Below, piece by piece: positions 17,401 through 26,551 of a stretch of 64,000 nt of DNA (position 1 is the stretch's first letter; each line of letters begins with the position of its first letter). The DNA is taken from assembly GCA_024349765.1 (NCBI GenBank), contig AP026073.1:5890001-5954000 (forward strand), written 5' to 3'. A program made the translations under genes and the position numbers. The DNA is from Streptomyces nigrescens. Its GTDB lineage: Bacteria > Actinomycetota > Actinomycetes > Streptomycetales > Streptomycetaceae. The notes under the pieces were generated by a model. That model was given only the letters and a program-made list of their open reading frames with translations. It had not been told where the DNA came from and made no database searches.

Positions 17401-18549
17401 CAGAGCGGGCGGCATCTCCTCCGGACCGTCGAGGAGCACCAGCAGCGGTCGGCCGGCGCCGGCGGCGAGTGCGGCAACGATCTCGGGTGTGGCGTCCGTC
17501 GGGTCGCCCGCCGTACGGCCCGAGGCGACGAGGTCCCGGCCCGCGGAGCGCAGCGCGCGCCCCACCGCGGCGCGTACGCCCTCGTCACCGGCCCGCAGGT
17601 CGGCGCCGCGCAGCCGGACGGTGGGGGCCGGTCGCGCGCCGGCCGCCCGGCGCGCCGCGAGCCGGGCCAGCTCCGTGCTCCGCCCGGTGCCCGGGCCGCC
17701 GACCAGAGCCAGCACGCGCGCCCCGGATGCCCGGTACGTCTCCGCCTCCGTGAAGCGGGTCAACTCCCCCTGGATGTCTGGGCGTTCGACTGGTTCGGGG
17801 ACCGGTCGGGTGGGGGCGGACGGGCTCGCGGAGAGGGCCGTGAGCCGCAGCACCCCGGCGGGGTTCAGTTCGCTGCCGTACGCGGGGACGGTCGCGGCGT
17901 TGCGTGCCAGCAGGGCGGCCAGTGGGCCCCTGGGCTCGGCCTCGGCGACCGCGCGCAGCGGGACGGCGAAGCCGCCGGCCCGCCGGCCGGCGTGCAGCGC
18001 GCTGCCGAGGACGCCGAGCACCACACCGGTCCGGCCGTCCAGCACCGGCCCGCCGATCGCGGGTCCGCCCAGCCGGAGTGCCTCCCGGCCGCCCGCGCAC
18101 AGGGCCAACTCCAGGGTGTGGTCGAGGGGGTGGACGCGGTCGCCGGTGGTGTACGTGACGCCGGAGGCGGGGCCGACGACCGTGCCGTCCAGCCAGCCGC
18201 CCGTCCAGAGCCGGGCCGGGGCGCCCGTGTCCGGCCGGGCCGTGCCGATCGGCAGCGGGCGGAGCCGGTCCGGGCGGAAGCCGGTGGTCTTGATGAGCGC
18301 GAGCCCGCTTCCGGGGAGGGGCGTGATGTCGCTCGGCTCCACCGGGCGGGTCCAGGCGGTGGCCGCCCCGCCGGTGGCCGTGACGGACCGCATGGGCTGG
18401 AGCACCAGTCCGGCCGCGCCGTCCACCGCCTCATGACTGGTGACCACCGTGCCCTCGTGATCCGCGAGGAATCCCGTGCCACGGGTGTGACCCGCCAGAT
18501 CGCGGATCCGCACCAATGCGGTGTCCGCATCGGCATCCAGCAACGCCAT
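14413..18549 (-). CDS. Trypsin-like pseudoprotease fused to a P-loop (STAND/NACHT-like) NTPase
   Basis: 1378 residues from ATG 18549 (GGAAGGAT upstream; the frame runs on to 18768 without support). Residues 1-205 have the fold signature of bacterial trypsin-like peptidases: GTGFLAD, the His region VTSHEAV (H39) and a terminal GGFAVPL. The other two catalytic residues are gone. The DLALL position reads SGLALIK (Gly82), and GNSGGP reads PAIGGP (Ile165). Residues about 280-400 are a P-loop NTPase with Walker A GGPGTGRS (284-291) and Walker B LLVLLDGPEE. A long helical region rich in Arg/Ala/Leu follows to the end, as in STAND sensors, broken by a Gly/Pro-rich linker (about 660-760). No membrane segment. 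It lies between truB and ribF on the same strand, behind the truB terminator. Role unknown; signalling or regulatory sensing is inferred. Confidence 0.75.
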   Translation of the reverse strand: MALLDADADTALVRIRDLAGHTRGTGFLADHEGTVVTSHEAVDGAAGLVLQPMRSVTATGGAATAWTRPVEPSDITPLPGSGLALIKTTGFRPDRLRPLPIGTARPDTGAPARLWTGGWLDGTVVGPASGVTYTTGDRVHPLDHTLELALCAGGREALRLGGPAIGGPVLDGRTGVVLGVLGSALHAGRRAGGFAVPLRAVAEAEPRGPLAALLARNAATVPAYGSELNPAGVLRLTALSASPSAPTRPVPEPVERPDIQGELTRFTEAETYRASGARVLALVGGPGTGRSTELARLAARRAAGARPAPTVRLRGADLRAGDEGVRAAVGRALRSAGRDLVASGRTAGDPTDATPEIVAALAAGAGRPLLVLLDGPEEMPPALARHERLAEWTAATVHWLRTARVQLVIACRPAYWERAGALFPPGLLHRPRPGGAAPALPDCVAIGDLPKTAAERARERYGLPPGAPAAPDARHPLTLRLLAEVREELAGGGDAAGAERENGEWGGEPAGALLGAPDRHQVFDAYLALTSLRIALRIAAGYRPAPRGAAVRRLATQVAGQVHEAARRCLASVEGALDRPSFEEVFPARAGWSTAVLAEGLLVPAGPGYRFAHDEFGEWLQGAHVDLDLLTVPGHRPAPVVEALRRLARQAGRVQLAFRLAELVPMATAADGGPLGATSGSGLPPAPREDEPQPQPAFLSCDGGAGGSSDCGGSGDGDGCDGSSPDVPDFKAVPGVPGVRGLPGVPDEGGESAVPGGGPEAERGSEPDAPGEGAAIASPRPVDGPRWARQLLTGVLLEVPDAGPYTGVLRLLADRITERSLRAGGFAHTGLDAFGPWFWERLALADKDRLDLLRRLVPADGRGAGGAVGTPARFLDTAAGLLRADPQRIQPLFCSWFDDNRLLGAGLPGRSALGSVPPPRGSAPPPPDSTPLLDSSVPAPREITVAAAAQALLYAHRRRAPDALTEALVAAAHPRGDELLGALAEDEPSTVCRAVARWAQDPCPRRRAAAASYGLRAAPHARTEADRALLRQAALDLLSGPQATPHGTSSESTDVAKLAARGGVTGEVKHAARGGVTGEVKHAARGGVTGEAEGEPFAEPCVGSALALLVGDPVSRPRYLARALARFVAGDPQLPPTAFAGALAEHPVPVLAAFRARLTGGEGPPVAAALLRLLAGLDAPGPATRAASLVRDYARRSPDRAARPVAEFVAHRLERGPAARAALRPLVGDLITGCPAPVRCALADVLAEAGSGASEALRGDLLEALLAQEEQERGPYGLAQGEHGADDTSVLEALLRAAAEGCERRPAERTRDLVRRTGVLLARTPGGAARYERRLAELGRRLPGFARRLREGAPADPAGAAATRGARARTTAAGSRSG
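15276..15383 (-). repeat. Three in-frame 36-bp tandem repeats inside the NTPase-fusion gene
   Basis: Units at 15276-15311, 15312-15347 and 15348-15383 encode three copies of a 12-residue unit, AARGGVTGEVKH-like. The first two are identical and the third differs in a few bases, so this is a recent expansion in a surface linker. Copy number is probably variable between strains. Confidence 0.9.
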
Positions 18550-18644
18550 TGCCGATCCTTCCCGCCGGTACCGTCCCCCGACGGTAAGCAGGCCGTGATC
18601 GTCCTGGCAGGGTGTGCGGCGAACGCGCCCCTGTCCACGCCTTG

Positions 18645-18677
18645 ATTCACTCCGAGCGCCTCGCCGAATGAGTGAAT
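18645..18677. promoter_or_regulatory. Inverted repeat ATTCACTC-N17-GAGTGAAT upstream of the NTPase-fusion gene
   Basis: Perfect 8-bp arms lie 96-128 bp upstream of the ATG at 18549. Each arm fits the BldD half-site pattern TNACNC/GNGTNA, although the known BldD site has the halves nearly adjacent. A TAnnnT (TACCGT on minus, near 18580) lies between it and the start. The same arms recur at 62151-62186. Confidence 0.4.
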
Positions 18678-18709
18678 GCCCGAGGTGCGCTGGATAGAGA
18701 TCAGGCGGA

Positions 18710-18775
18710 GGGGGATGGTGGAGCGCGGACCGGCACCCGTGCCTGCCGGGCGGCCCGCGTTCCACCACCTCCCCC
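18710..18775 (-). terminator. Terminator of truB
   Basis: Long imperfect hairpin: arms of about 22 nt with one small bulge (GGGGG..TGGTGGA against TCCACCACC..CCCCC), 32 bp after the truB stop. Confidence 0.75.
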
Positions 18776-18806
18776 GGAAGCCGGGTTTCCGGTCCGTCCC
18801 CAGGAG

Positions 18807-19736
18807 TCAGATGGCGAAGACCGCCAGGCTCTTGGCCTTCCCGCCCTGGTTCTCCACCAGCGCCAGGAACCGCCCGTCGGGCCCGAAGGCCGCGACCGGA
18901 CCGTCGGCCTCGAAGCGCGGCATCGCGATCCGTGCGCCGTTGAGCAGCAGTCGGGCCTGTGCCTCGGTGACGTCCCAGCGGGTGAAGGCCGCGTCCGCCG
19001 CCTCACCGACCGGCATGATCGGCAGCCCGTCGCCCTCGGGGGCGTCCACCGCCGCCTGCAGCTGCTCCAGGGTGTGCGCCCGGTCCAGCTTGTACGGCCC
19101 GACGCGGGTGCGGCGCAGCGCGGTCAGATGGCCGCCGACGCCGAGCCCGGCGCCCAGGTCGCGGGCCAGGGCGCGGATGTACGTACCGGAGGAGCACTCG
19201 ACGGAGACCAGCAGGTCGGTCACCGGCGTGCCGTCCTCCGCCTCGGTCTCGTGCGCGGAGTGCACCACGAACGAGGAGACGGTGACCGGGCGGGCCGGGA
19301 TCTGGACGTCCTCGCCCTCGCGCACCCGGGAGTACGACCGCTTGCCGTTGATCTTGATGGCGCTGACCTTGGACGGCACCTGCATGATCGCGCCGGACAG
19401 CTGCGCGACCCCGGCGTCGATGTCCTCGCGGGCCAGGCCGTGCGCCGCCTTGGACGCGGTGATCTCGCCCTCGGCGTCATCGGTGATCGTGGTCTGGCCC
19501 AGCCGGACGGTGCCGACGTACTCCTTCTCCGTCAGCGCCAGGTGGCCGAGGAGCTTGGTGGCCCGTTCCAGGCCCAGGACGAGCACGCCGGTGGCCATCG
19601 GGTCGAGGGTGCCGGCATGGCCGACCCGGCGGGTGCGGGCCATACCGCGCATCTTCGCCACCACGTCGTGCGAAGTGAAGCCGGCCGGCTTGTCGACGAT
19701 GACCAGGCCGCCCGGCTTGTTGCTCTCACGCTTCAT
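18807..19736 (-). CDS. truB: tRNA pseudouridine(55) synthase
   Basis: 309 residues. It converts U55 of the T-loop of tRNAs to pseudouridine. GLVIVDKPAGFTSHDVV opens the catalytic domain, and the nucleophilic Asp lies in GHAGTLDPMATGVL near residue 45. ECSSGTYIRALARDLG is the conserved motif III region. A PUA-like C-terminal domain runs from about 230. Only 2 bp separate rbfA from truB, so they are co-transcribed. Family length and motifs are standard. Confidence 0.96.
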   Translation of the reverse strand: MKRESNKPGGLVIVDKPAGFTSHDVVAKMRGMARTRRVGHAGTLDPMATGVLVLGLERATKLLGHLALTEKEYVGTVRLGQTTITDDAEGEITASKAAHGLAREDIDAGVAQLSGAIMQVPSKVSAIKINGKRSYSRVREGEDVQIPARPVTVSSFVVHSAHETEAEDGTPVTDLLVSVECSSGTYIRALARDLGAGLGVGGHLTALRRTRVGPYKLDRAHTLEQLQAAVDAPEGDGLPIMPVGEAADAAFTRWDVTEAQARLLLNGARIAMPRFEADGPVAAFGPDGRFLALVENQGGKAKSLAVFAI

Positions 19737-19738
19737 TC

Positions 19739-20188
19739 TTACGCGGTGCCCTCGTCATCCTCGTCGTCGCCGGGCTTGCGGTACGGATCGGCCTCGCCGG
19801 CGTACTGGGCGCCCGAGGAGGCCTCACGGACCTTGGCGTCCGAGGCCCGTGCCTTGTCGAGCAGGTCCTCGATGGTCTTGGCGTTCTCCGGCAGGGCGTC
19901 CGCGACGAACGCCAGGGTCGGCGTGAACTTCGTGCCGGCCGCGGCGCCGACCGCGGAGCGCAGCATGCCCTTGGCGCTCTCCAGCCCGGCGGCGGCGCTG
20001 GCCCGGTCCTCGTCGTCGCCGTAGACCGTGTAGAAGACCGTAGCCTCCCGCAGGTCGCCGGTGACCCGGGTGTCCGTGATGGTCACGTGCGAGCCGAGCC
20101 GCGGGTCCTTGATGCCGCGCTGCAGCTTCTGGGCGACCACCTCCCGGATGAGGTCCGCCAGCTTCTTCGCCCGCGCATTGTCGGCCAC
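19739..20188 (-). CDS. rbfA: 30S ribosome-binding factor A
   Basis: 149 residues. It binds immature 30S subunits and assists 16S rRNA maturation, notably in the cold. The KH-like core has the conserved opening RAKKLADLIREVVAQKLQRG, followed by DPRLG and VTITDTRVTGDL. The C-terminal about 30 residues are acidic (GDDEDDEG), common in actinomycetes. It sits between the DUF503 gene and truB in the standard order. Confidence 0.95.
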   Translation of the reverse strand: MADNARAKKLADLIREVVAQKLQRGIKDPRLGSHVTITDTRVTGDLREATVFYTVYGDDEDRASAAAGLESAKGMLRSAVGAAAGTKFTPTLAFVADALPENAKTIEDLLDKARASDAKVREASSGAQYAGEADPYRKPGDDEDDEGTA

Positions 20189-20254
20189 TGGTCCGTCTCC
20201 TTCTTGTCTTCCACAATTGTGCTTCCACCGGCGGCGACCTGCCCCGTCATCAGG

Positions 20255-20548
20255 TCAGTCGTCGTCGCCGTGCAGCCGTCGGCGTACCGACAGCAGCTCC
20301 ACTTCGGGCCGTGCGGCGACCAGGCGCTCGCAGCGGTCCATGACATCGGTGAGATGCCCGACGTCCCCGGACACCACCGCCAGGCCGATGGTGGCCCTGC
20401 GGTACAGATCCTGGTCCCCGACCTCCGCCACGCTCACCGCGTATTTGCGGTGGAGTTCGGAGACGATCGGGCGGACGACGGAGCGCTTCTCCTTCAGCGA
20501 CCGTACGTCGCCGAGAAGCAGGTCGAAGGACAACGTCCCTACGTACAT
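20255..20548 (-). CDS. DUF503 (YlxP-like) protein
   Basis: 97 residues from ATG 20548 (MYVGTLSFDLLL); a longer frame to 20587 has no better ribosome site. The family sits between infB and rbfA in many Gram-positives and is a small alpha/beta protein with the hallmark SLKEKRSVVRPIVSEL. Its role is unsettled, with ribosome- or RNA-related work inferred from this constant context. A terminator separates it from infB, so it may have its own promoter. Confidence 0.88.
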   Translation of the reverse strand: MYVGTLSFDLLLGDVRSLKEKRSVVRPIVSELHRKYAVSVAEVGDQDLYRRATIGLAVVSGDVGHLTDVMDRCERLVAARPEVELLSVRRRLHGDDD

Positions 20549-20642
20549 GCAAGCCGGGTCAAGCCACCCGTGGGGCCTTGGGGGCACCTCCCGGCATGGG
20601 CCGGGGGCGTACGTGTCAGTTCGAACCGTACACGCAACGGCC

Positions 20643-20680
20643 GGGGCCGATCGACGGAGTTTCTTCCGCCGACCGGCCCC
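20643..20680 (-). terminator. Terminator of infB
   Basis: 15-nt arms (20643-20657 and 20666-20680). As minus-strand RNA the two non-Watson-Crick positions are G-U pairs, while as plus RNA they would be A-C mismatches. That fits function on minus, 18 bp after the infB stop. Confidence 0.75.
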
Positions 20681-20697
20681 GAAAGGTCAGTGCGTGA

Positions 20698-23600
20698 TCA
20701 GCCGCGCGGCTTCTCTCGCATCTCGTACGTCGCGATGACGTCGTCGACCTTGATGTCGTTGAAGTTGCCGAGGTTGATACCGCCCTCGAACCCTTCGCGG
20801 ATCTCGGTGACGTCGTCCTTGAAGCGACGCAGACCGTCGATGTTGAGGTTCTCCGCGACCACCTTGCCGTCGCGGATGAGGCGCGCCTTGGTGTTGCGCT
20901 TGACCTCGCCGGAGCGGATGAGAACACCCGCGATGTTGCCCAGCTTGGACGACTTGAAGACCTCGCGGATCTCCGCCGTACCGAGCTCGACCTCCTCGTA
21001 CTCCGGCTTGAGCATGCCCTTGAGGGCCGCCTCGATCTCCTCGATCGCCTGGTAGATGACCGAGTAGTACCGGACGTCGACGCCCTCGCGCTCGGCCATC
21101 TGCGTCGCACGGCCTTCGGCGCGCACGTTGAAGCCGATGACGATCGCGTCGGAGCCGGACGCCAGGTTGATGTCGGTCTCCGTGACCGCACCGACGCCGC
21201 GGTGCAGCACCCGGATGTCGACCTCTTCGCCGACGTCGAGCTGGAGCAGCGAGGACTCCAGGGCCTCGACGGAACCAGAAGCGTCACCCTTGATGATGAG
21301 GTTGAGCTGCTGGACCTCGCCGGCCTTGAGCACCTTGTCCAGGTCCTCCAGGGAGACCCGGCGGGTGCGCTTGGCGAAGGCCGCGTTGCGCTCGCGCGCC
21401 GCGCGCTTCTCGGCGATCTGGCGGGCCGTGCGGTCCTCGTCGACGACCAGGAAGTTGTCGCCGGCACCCGGGACGTTGGTGAGACCCAGGACCAGGACGG
21501 GGGTCGACGGACCCGCTTCCTCGACGTTGTTGCCCTTGTCGTCGAACATCGCACGGACTCGGCCGTACGCGTCACCGGCGACCATCGTGTCACCGACGCG
21601 GAGGGTACCGCGCTGGACGAGGACGGTGGCCACGGCGCCGCGGCCGCGGTCGAGGTGGGCCTCGATCGCAATACCCTGCGCGTCCTGCTCGGCGTTGGCC
21701 CGCAGGTCGAGCGCGGCGTCCGCGGTGAGGACCACGGCCTCCAGCAGGGAGTCGATGTGCAGACCCTGCTTGGCGGAGATGTCGACGAACATGGTGTCGC
21801 CGCCGTACTCCTCGGCCACCAGGCCATACTCGGTCAGCTGACCGCGCACCTTGGTCGGGTCGGCGCCCTCGACGTCGATCTTGTTGACCGCGACCACGAT
21901 CGGCACGTCGGCCGCCTTGGCGTGGTTCAGGGCCTCGATCGTCTGCGGCATGACACCGTCGTTGGCCGCCACCACGAGGATCGCGATGTCGGTCGACTTG
22001 GCACCACGGGCACGCATGGCGGTGAACGCCTCGTGACCGGGGGTGTCGATGAAGGTGATGCGCCGCTCTTCTTCGTTGACCTCGGTCGCGACCTGGTAGG
22101 CACCGATGTGCTGGGTGATGCCGCCGGCCTCGCCCGCGATGACGTTCGTCTTGCGGATCGCGTCGAGCAGTCGGGTCTTACCGTGGTCGACGTGACCCAT
22201 GACGGTCACCACCGGCGGACGGGAGACGAGCATCTCCTCGCCGCCCTCGTTCTCGCCGAACTCGATGTCGAAGGACTCGAGCAGCTCGCGGTCCTCCTCC
22301 TCCGGGCTGACGATCTCGACGACGTAGTTCATCTCGTCGGCGAGCAGCTGGAGCGTCTCGTCGGAGACCGACTGGGTCGCGGTGACCATCTCGCCGAGGT
22401 TCAGCATGACCTGGACCAGCGACGCCGGGTTGGCGTTGATCTTCTCCGCGAAGTCCGTCAGCGAGGCACCGCGCGACAGCCGAACCGTCGCGCCGTTGCC
22501 GCGCGGCAGCATGATGCCGCCGACCGACGGGGCCTGCATGGCCTCGTACTCCTGACGGCGCTGCCGCTTCGACTTGCGGCCGCGACGCGCCGGACCGCCG
22601 GGACGGCCGAACGCACCCTGCGTGCCACCACGGCCACCGGGGCCGCCGGGACGACCGCCGAAGCCGGGACGACCGCCGAAGCCGCCGCCGCCACCGCCGG
22701 GGCCACCGCCACCGGGACGACCGGCGAAGCCACCGCCGGCACCGGGACGACCGCCGCCGCCACCGGGACGGCCGGCGAAGCCGCCGCCACCGCCCGGACG
22801 ACCGCCGCCGCCGGGACGACCGGCACCGCCGGGACCGCGGCCGCCGCCACCGGGGCCGGGACGCGGGCCGGCAGCCGGACGCTGCGGCATCATGCCCGGG
22901 TTCGGGCGGTTACCGCCGCCGGGACGCGGGCCCGCGCCGGGCGCGGCACCCTGCGGACGGGGCATGCCACCGGGGGTCGGACGCGCGCCGCCCTGGCCCT
23001 GGGGACGGGGACCACCCTGGCCGCCGCCCTGCGGACGCGGGCCGCCGGGACCACCCTGGCCGCCGGGACGCGGCGCGCCACCGGGACGGGGGGCCTGCGG
23101 ACGGGCCATGCCCGTGGAGCCACCGGAGGTGAAGGGGTTGTTACCCGGACGCGGGCCGGACGGACGACCGCCGGGACGCGCGGCCGGACGCTCGGCGCCG
23201 GGGCGCGGGGCGTTGCCACGGCCCTGACCACCCTGACCGGGACCGGGCGCCGGACGGGCCGGGCGCGGGCCGGGGGTGGCACCGGGACGGGGGGCCGACG
23301 GGGCGGCCGGGGGCGCCTGGAACTCGGGCTGCGCGGGCGCGGCCGGAGCGGGCTTGGGTGCTGCCGGGCGCGCCGGGGTGGGGCGCGGGCCGGGAGCGGG
23401 GGTGGTGCTCTTGGGGGCCGCGGGGGCCGGCGCCTCGGAGGCGGCCGGCGCCGGGGCCGCGGGGCCCGGCTTGGGGGCACCCGGCTTCGGGGCAGCAGGA
23501 CGAGCCGCCTGCGCCGGAGAGGGCGCCGACGGCTTCGCGGGGGCCGACTTGCGCGGCGCCGCGGGCTTCCCGGCGGCGCGGCCGTTGCCACTGCCTGCCT

Positions 23601-23751
23601 GGAAAGCGTCGGTCAGCTTGCGAACAACCGGCGCCTCGATCGTCGAGGACGCCGAACGGACGAATTCACCAAGTTCTTGGAGCTTGGCCATGACGACCTT
23701 GCTCTCCACGCCGAACTCCTTGGCGAGTTCGTATACCCGGACCTTAGCCAC
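20698..23751 (-). CDS. infB: Translation initiation factor IF-2
   Basis: 1017 residues. It is the GTPase that places fMet-tRNA on the 30S subunit and promotes subunit joining. The N-terminal helical IF2-N motif ([10 protein letters not shown], residues 5-14) is followed by an actinomycete-type linker of Pro/Ala- then Gly/Arg-rich low complexity (about 60-390). The G domain begins near 515 with [16 protein letters not shown] and NKID. Domains II-IV follow to the C-terminus. The long linker makes it larger than the E. coli protein. The gene follows ylxR after 176 bp and ends in a terminator. Confidence 0.97.
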   Translation of the reverse strand: MAKVRVYELAKEFGVESKVVMAKLQELGEFVRSASSTIEAPVVRKLTDAFQAGSGNGRAAGKPAAPRKSAPAKPSAPSPAQAARPAAPKPGAPKPGPAAPAPAASEAPAPAAPKSTTPAPGPRPTPARPAAPKPAPAAPAQPEFQAPPAAPSAPRPGATPGPRPARPAPGPGQGGQGRGNAPRPGAERPAARPGGRPSGPRPGNNPFTSGGSTGMARPQAPRPGGAPRPGGQGGPGGPRPQGGGQGGPRPQGQGGARPTPGGMPRPQGAAPGAGPRPGGGNRPNPGMMPQRPAAGPRPGPGGGGRGPGGAGRPGGGGRPGGGGGFAGRPGGGGGRPGAGGGFAGRPGGGGPGGGGGGFGGRPGFGGRPGGPGGRGGTQGAFGRPGGPARRGRKSKRQRRQEYEAMQAPSVGGIMLPRGNGATVRLSRGASLTDFAEKINANPASLVQVMLNLGEMVTATQSVSDETLQLLADEMNYVVEIVSPEEEDRELLESFDIEFGENEGGEEMLVSRPPVVTVMGHVDHGKTRLLDAIRKTNVIAGEAGGITQHIGAYQVATEVNEEERRITFIDTPGHEAFTAMRARGAKSTDIAILVVAANDGVMPQTIEALNHAKAADVPIVVAVNKIDVEGADPTKVRGQLTEYGLVAEEYGGDTMFVDISAKQGLHIDSLLEAVVLTADAALDLRANAEQDAQGIAIEAHLDRGRGAVATVLVQRGTLRVGDTMVAGDAYGRVRAMFDDKGNNVEEAGPSTPVLVLGLTNVPGAGDNFLVVDEDRTARQIAEKRAARERNAAFAKRTRRVSLEDLDKVLKAGEVQQLNLIIKGDASGSVEALESSLLQLDVGEEVDIRVLHRGVGAVTETDINLASGSDAIVIGFNVRAEGRATQMAEREGVDVRYYSVIYQAIEEIEAALKGMLKPEYEEVELGTAEIREVFKSSKLGNIAGVLIRSGEVKRNTKARLIRDGKVVAENLNIDGLRRFKDDVTEIREGFEGGINLGNFNDIKVDDVIATYEMREKPRG

Positions 23752-23927
23752 TTCGCTCCTTCTAGGTCCGGGGTGTCCACCGGACCGTCGCTACTTCATG
23801 GGCGTACTCATCGCGTACTCATCGAGTGCTCATCGCAATCTCGACCTACTTCCGACTCGCGAGGTACCTGACCGCACGGTTTTCCGTGCGCTGTGCGTCT
23901 TGCTGTGCGTTATTGCAATGGGCGGCT

Positions 23928-24206
23928 TCAACCGGCGCGCCGTTCGAGGAACCGACGCACGTCCGTCGTGTCGAACGGCCCCCGGCCCCGAAAGGCCCGG
24001 GGAAACGCCCGGCGGCGGACCGCCAGGTCGAGGCAGACCAGTGTCGGGTGCACGTATGCACCCCGGCCGGGCAGCGTACCGCGAGGATCAGGGGCACACT
24101 CGCCCTCGATCTCCACGATGCGCAGCAAATCGCCCTTGGCCACCCGCTCCCGGCATCCCAGACATGTGCGCTCAGGGCATGCGCGGGCATGCGTCCGGCC
24201 AGACAC
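23928..24206 (-). CDS. ylxR: YlxR (DUF448) nucleic-acid-binding protein
   Basis: 92 residues with the family signature RTCLGCRERVAKGDLLRIV and GRGAYVHPTLVCLDLAVRR. A small RNA/DNA-binding fold encoded between nusA and infB in most Gram-positives. It is implicated in RNA metabolism and transcription regulation. The CxxC here is complete. Confidence 0.93.
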   Translation of the reverse strand: MSGRTHARACPERTCLGCRERVAKGDLLRIVEIEGECAPDPRGTLPGRGAYVHPTLVCLDLAVRRRAFPRAFRGRGPFDTTDVRRFLERRAG

Positions 24207-24328
24207 TGCTTAAGTCTACCTCCCCGCGCCGACCGCACCCCGATGGGGTAAAGGCCGAACGGCTGCTCAGAATTCCCGTCGAGGTGCCGCGGCGCCACCG
24301 ATTTTCCCGTGGGCCGCGGCTCCGGCGG

Positions 24329-25333
24329 CTACGACGTGTGATCCCCGGCCTGCGATGCGTGCTCGGTGTCCGGTCGGATGTCGATCCGCCATCCGGTGAG
24401 CCGGGCCGCGAGACGGGCGTTCTGCCCTTCCTTGCCGATGGCCAGTGACAGCTGGTAATCGGGGACGGTGACCCGGGCGGAGCGCGCCGCCAGGTCCACG
24501 ACCTCGACCTTGCTGACCCGGGCCGGCGACAGCGCGTTGGCGACCAGGTCGGCGGGGTCGTCCGACCAGTCCACGATGTCGATCTTCTCGCCGTTGAGCT
24601 CGGCCATCACGGCCCGCACCCGCCCGCCCATGGGGCCGATGCACGCACCCTTGGCGTTCAGCCCCGACCGCGTCGAGCGCACGGCGATCTTCGTACGGTG
24701 CCCGGCCTCGCGGGCGATGGCGGCGATCTCCACCGACCCGTCCGCGATCTCCGGCACCTCCATGGCGAAGAGCTTCTTCACCAGGTTGGGGTGGGTGCGC
24801 GACAGCGTCACCGACGGGCCGCGCACGCCCTTGACCACCCGGACGACGTACGACCGCAGCCGGGTGCCGTGGGTGTACTCCTCACCGGGGACCTGCTCCT
24901 GCACCGGCAGGATGGCCTCCAGCTTGCCGATGTCGACCAGGACGTTCTTGGGGTCCTTGCCCTGCTGGACCACGCCGGTGACGACGTCGCCCTCCCGCCC
25001 GGCGTACTCACCGAACGTGATCTCCTCCTCGGCGTCCCGCAGCCGCTGCAGGATGACCTGCTTGGCGGTGGTCGCCGCGATCCGCCCGAAGCCGGACGGG
25101 GTGTCGTCGAACTCGCGCGGCTCGGCCCCCTCCTCCAGGTCCTCGGGGTCCTCCTTCGCCCACACCGTCACATGCCCGGTGTTGCGGTCCAGCTCCACCC
25201 GCGCCCGCCGGCGGCTGCCCTCGGTGCGGTGGTAAGCGATGAGGAGGGCCGACTCGATCGCCTCGACCAGCAGGTCGAACGAGATCTCCTTCTCCCGCAC
25301 CAGCCCACGCAGGGCACTCATGTCGATGTCCAC
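24329..25333 (-). CDS. nusA: Transcription termination/antitermination factor NusA
   Basis: 334 residues. The N-terminal RNA-polymerase-binding domain opens [18 protein letters not shown]. An S1 domain lies at about 110-180 ([13 protein letters not shown]). Two KH domains follow, with [25 protein letters not shown] and a final [19 protein letters not shown]. The short form without C-terminal acidic repeats is normal in actinomycetes. It modulates pausing, Rho-dependent termination and rRNA antitermination. Starts 2 bp after rimP. Confidence 0.97.
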   Translation of the reverse strand: MDIDMSALRGLVREKEISFDLLVEAIESALLIAYHRTEGSRRRARVELDRNTGHVTVWAKEDPEDLEEGAEPREFDDTPSGFGRIAATTAKQVILQRLRDAEEEITFGEYAGREGDVVTGVVQQGKDPKNVLVDIGKLEAILPVQEQVPGEEYTHGTRLRSYVVRVVKGVRGPSVTLSRTHPNLVKKLFAMEVPEIADGSVEIAAIAREAGHRTKIAVRSTRSGLNAKGACIGPMGGRVRAVMAELNGEKIDIVDWSDDPADLVANALSPARVSKVEVVDLAARSARVTVPDYQLSLAIGKEGQNARLAARLTGWRIDIRPDTEHASQAGDHTS

Positions 25334-25335
25334 GG

Positions 25336-25887
25336 CTACGCCTCCTCCTTGTTCTCGTCGATCTTCTCTTCGTGCTGCGCGTCGCGCTTCTCCGCCTTCT
25401 CCGGCTTACGGCTGAATTCCAGCTCGACGCGCGCCTTGGCGATCTCGTCGAACAAGACCCGGCGGGCCGTCGGCTTGCGCCCCTTCACGCCCGGGACCTC
25501 CAGATCGAGGCCGTCCTCGTCGACGCCGGTGATCCGGGCGACCAGTTCCCCGGACCCTGCCGCGTCGGTGAGTTGGGCCTTGATGAGGCGGCCGAGGGCG
25601 CGGCGGTAGTGGCGCAGCTCGGTCAGCGGGCGGTCGGCGCCCGGGGACGTCACCTCGAGGGTGTAGGGCGCGCCGCCCATCACATCGGTGTCGTCCAGGA
25701 CCTGGGACGCCTCGCGGCTCAGCTCGGCGCACTCGTCCAGCTGGACGCCCTCGTCGGAATCGACCACGATCCGCAGCACCCGGCGCTTCCCGGCCGGTGT
25801 CACCTCGATCTCTTCCAGATCCAGGTCTCGCGCGGCGACGAGCGGTTCAAGCAGTCCGCGCAGCCTCTCGCTCTGGGTGGTGCTCAT
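25336..25887 (-). CDS. rimP: Ribosome maturation factor RimP
   Basis: 183 residues. Needed for 30S subunit maturation. It has the two-domain form: an N-terminal alpha/beta domain with [20 protein letters not shown] and [14 protein letters not shown], then an SH3-like barrel. The C-terminal about 20 residues are Lys/Glu-rich. First gene of the nusA block. The 151 bp to its right form a divergent promoter region with the lipoprotein gene. Confidence 0.95.
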   Translation of the reverse strand: MSTTQSERLRGLLEPLVAARDLDLEEIEVTPAGKRRVLRIVVDSDEGVQLDECAELSREASQVLDDTDVMGGAPYTLEVTSPGADRPLTELRHYRRALGRLIKAQLTDAAGSGELVARITGVDEDGLDLEVPGVKGRKPTARRVLFDEIAKARVELEFSRKPEKAEKRDAQHEEKIDENKEEA

Positions 25888-26038
25888 CCGGGTGACTCCT
25901 CGGCCGCGTGTGCTGTTGTGTGTGGATCGCGTGTCGGGTCAAAGCCTATCGGTTCCGGCGGGGTACTGACGATTCGGTGGGTGGTCACGGATACTCTCGC
26001 CTGCGGTGATCACAACGGAAGACCCCGGGAAGTGCAAC

Positions 26039-26551
26039 GTGCCGAAAGTGGCGCTCACACGCAGAAGGACCCTGCTGGCCGGCGCCGCCCTGGGGGGCGC
26101 GGCGCTGCTCGCCGGCTGCTCCGAGGACGTCTCCCCCGACCGGGACGAGCACTCCTCCGCCGCCGACCGGCTGCGCACGGCCGCGGCCCACGACAGTACG
26201 GCGCTGCTGGCGCGCTACGACGCGACGCTCGCCGCGCACCCGGCGCTGGAGCCGCGGCTGCGCCCGCTGCACGCCGAAGTGGCCCGGCACGTCCAGGCGT
26301 TCACGACCGGGGACGCCTCCCCCTCCCCCGCCGGCTCCGCCCGCCGGGGCCGTCCGCGCCAGGGCGCCGCGCCTCCGGTGCCCGGGGACGAGACGGCCGC
26401 GCGGAGCGCCCTGGCCGCCGCGGAACGCAAGCTCGCCGACAACCGGACCACCGCGCTGCTGACCGCGCCGCCCGAACTGGCCCGGCTGCTCGCCTCGGTG
26501 GCCGCGTCCGGCGCGGCGCACGCCTATCTGCTGACGGAGCCGCCCCGATGA
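26039..26551 (+). CDS. Tat-type lipoprotein of unknown function
   Basis: 170 residues if GTG 26039 is used; an ATG at 26006 in the same frame is also possible. The N-terminus reads LTRRRTLLAGAALGG..LLAGC: twin arginines, hydrophobic core and a lipobox with the modified Cys, so it is probably Tat-exported and anchored to the outer face of the membrane. The mature part is largely helical with a Pro/Ser/Arg-rich break in the middle. Its stop overlaps the ATG of the ferritin-like gene (ATGA), so the two proteins probably work together. No enzymatic motif seen. Confidence 0.8.
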   Translation: MPKVALTRRRTLLAGAALGGAALLAGCSEDVSPDRDEHSSAADRLRTAAAHDSTALLARYDATLAAHPALEPRLRPLHAEVARHVQAFTTGDASPSPAGSARRGRPRQGAAPPVPGDETAARSALAAAERKLADNRTTALLTAPPELARLLASVAASGAAHAYLLTEPPR

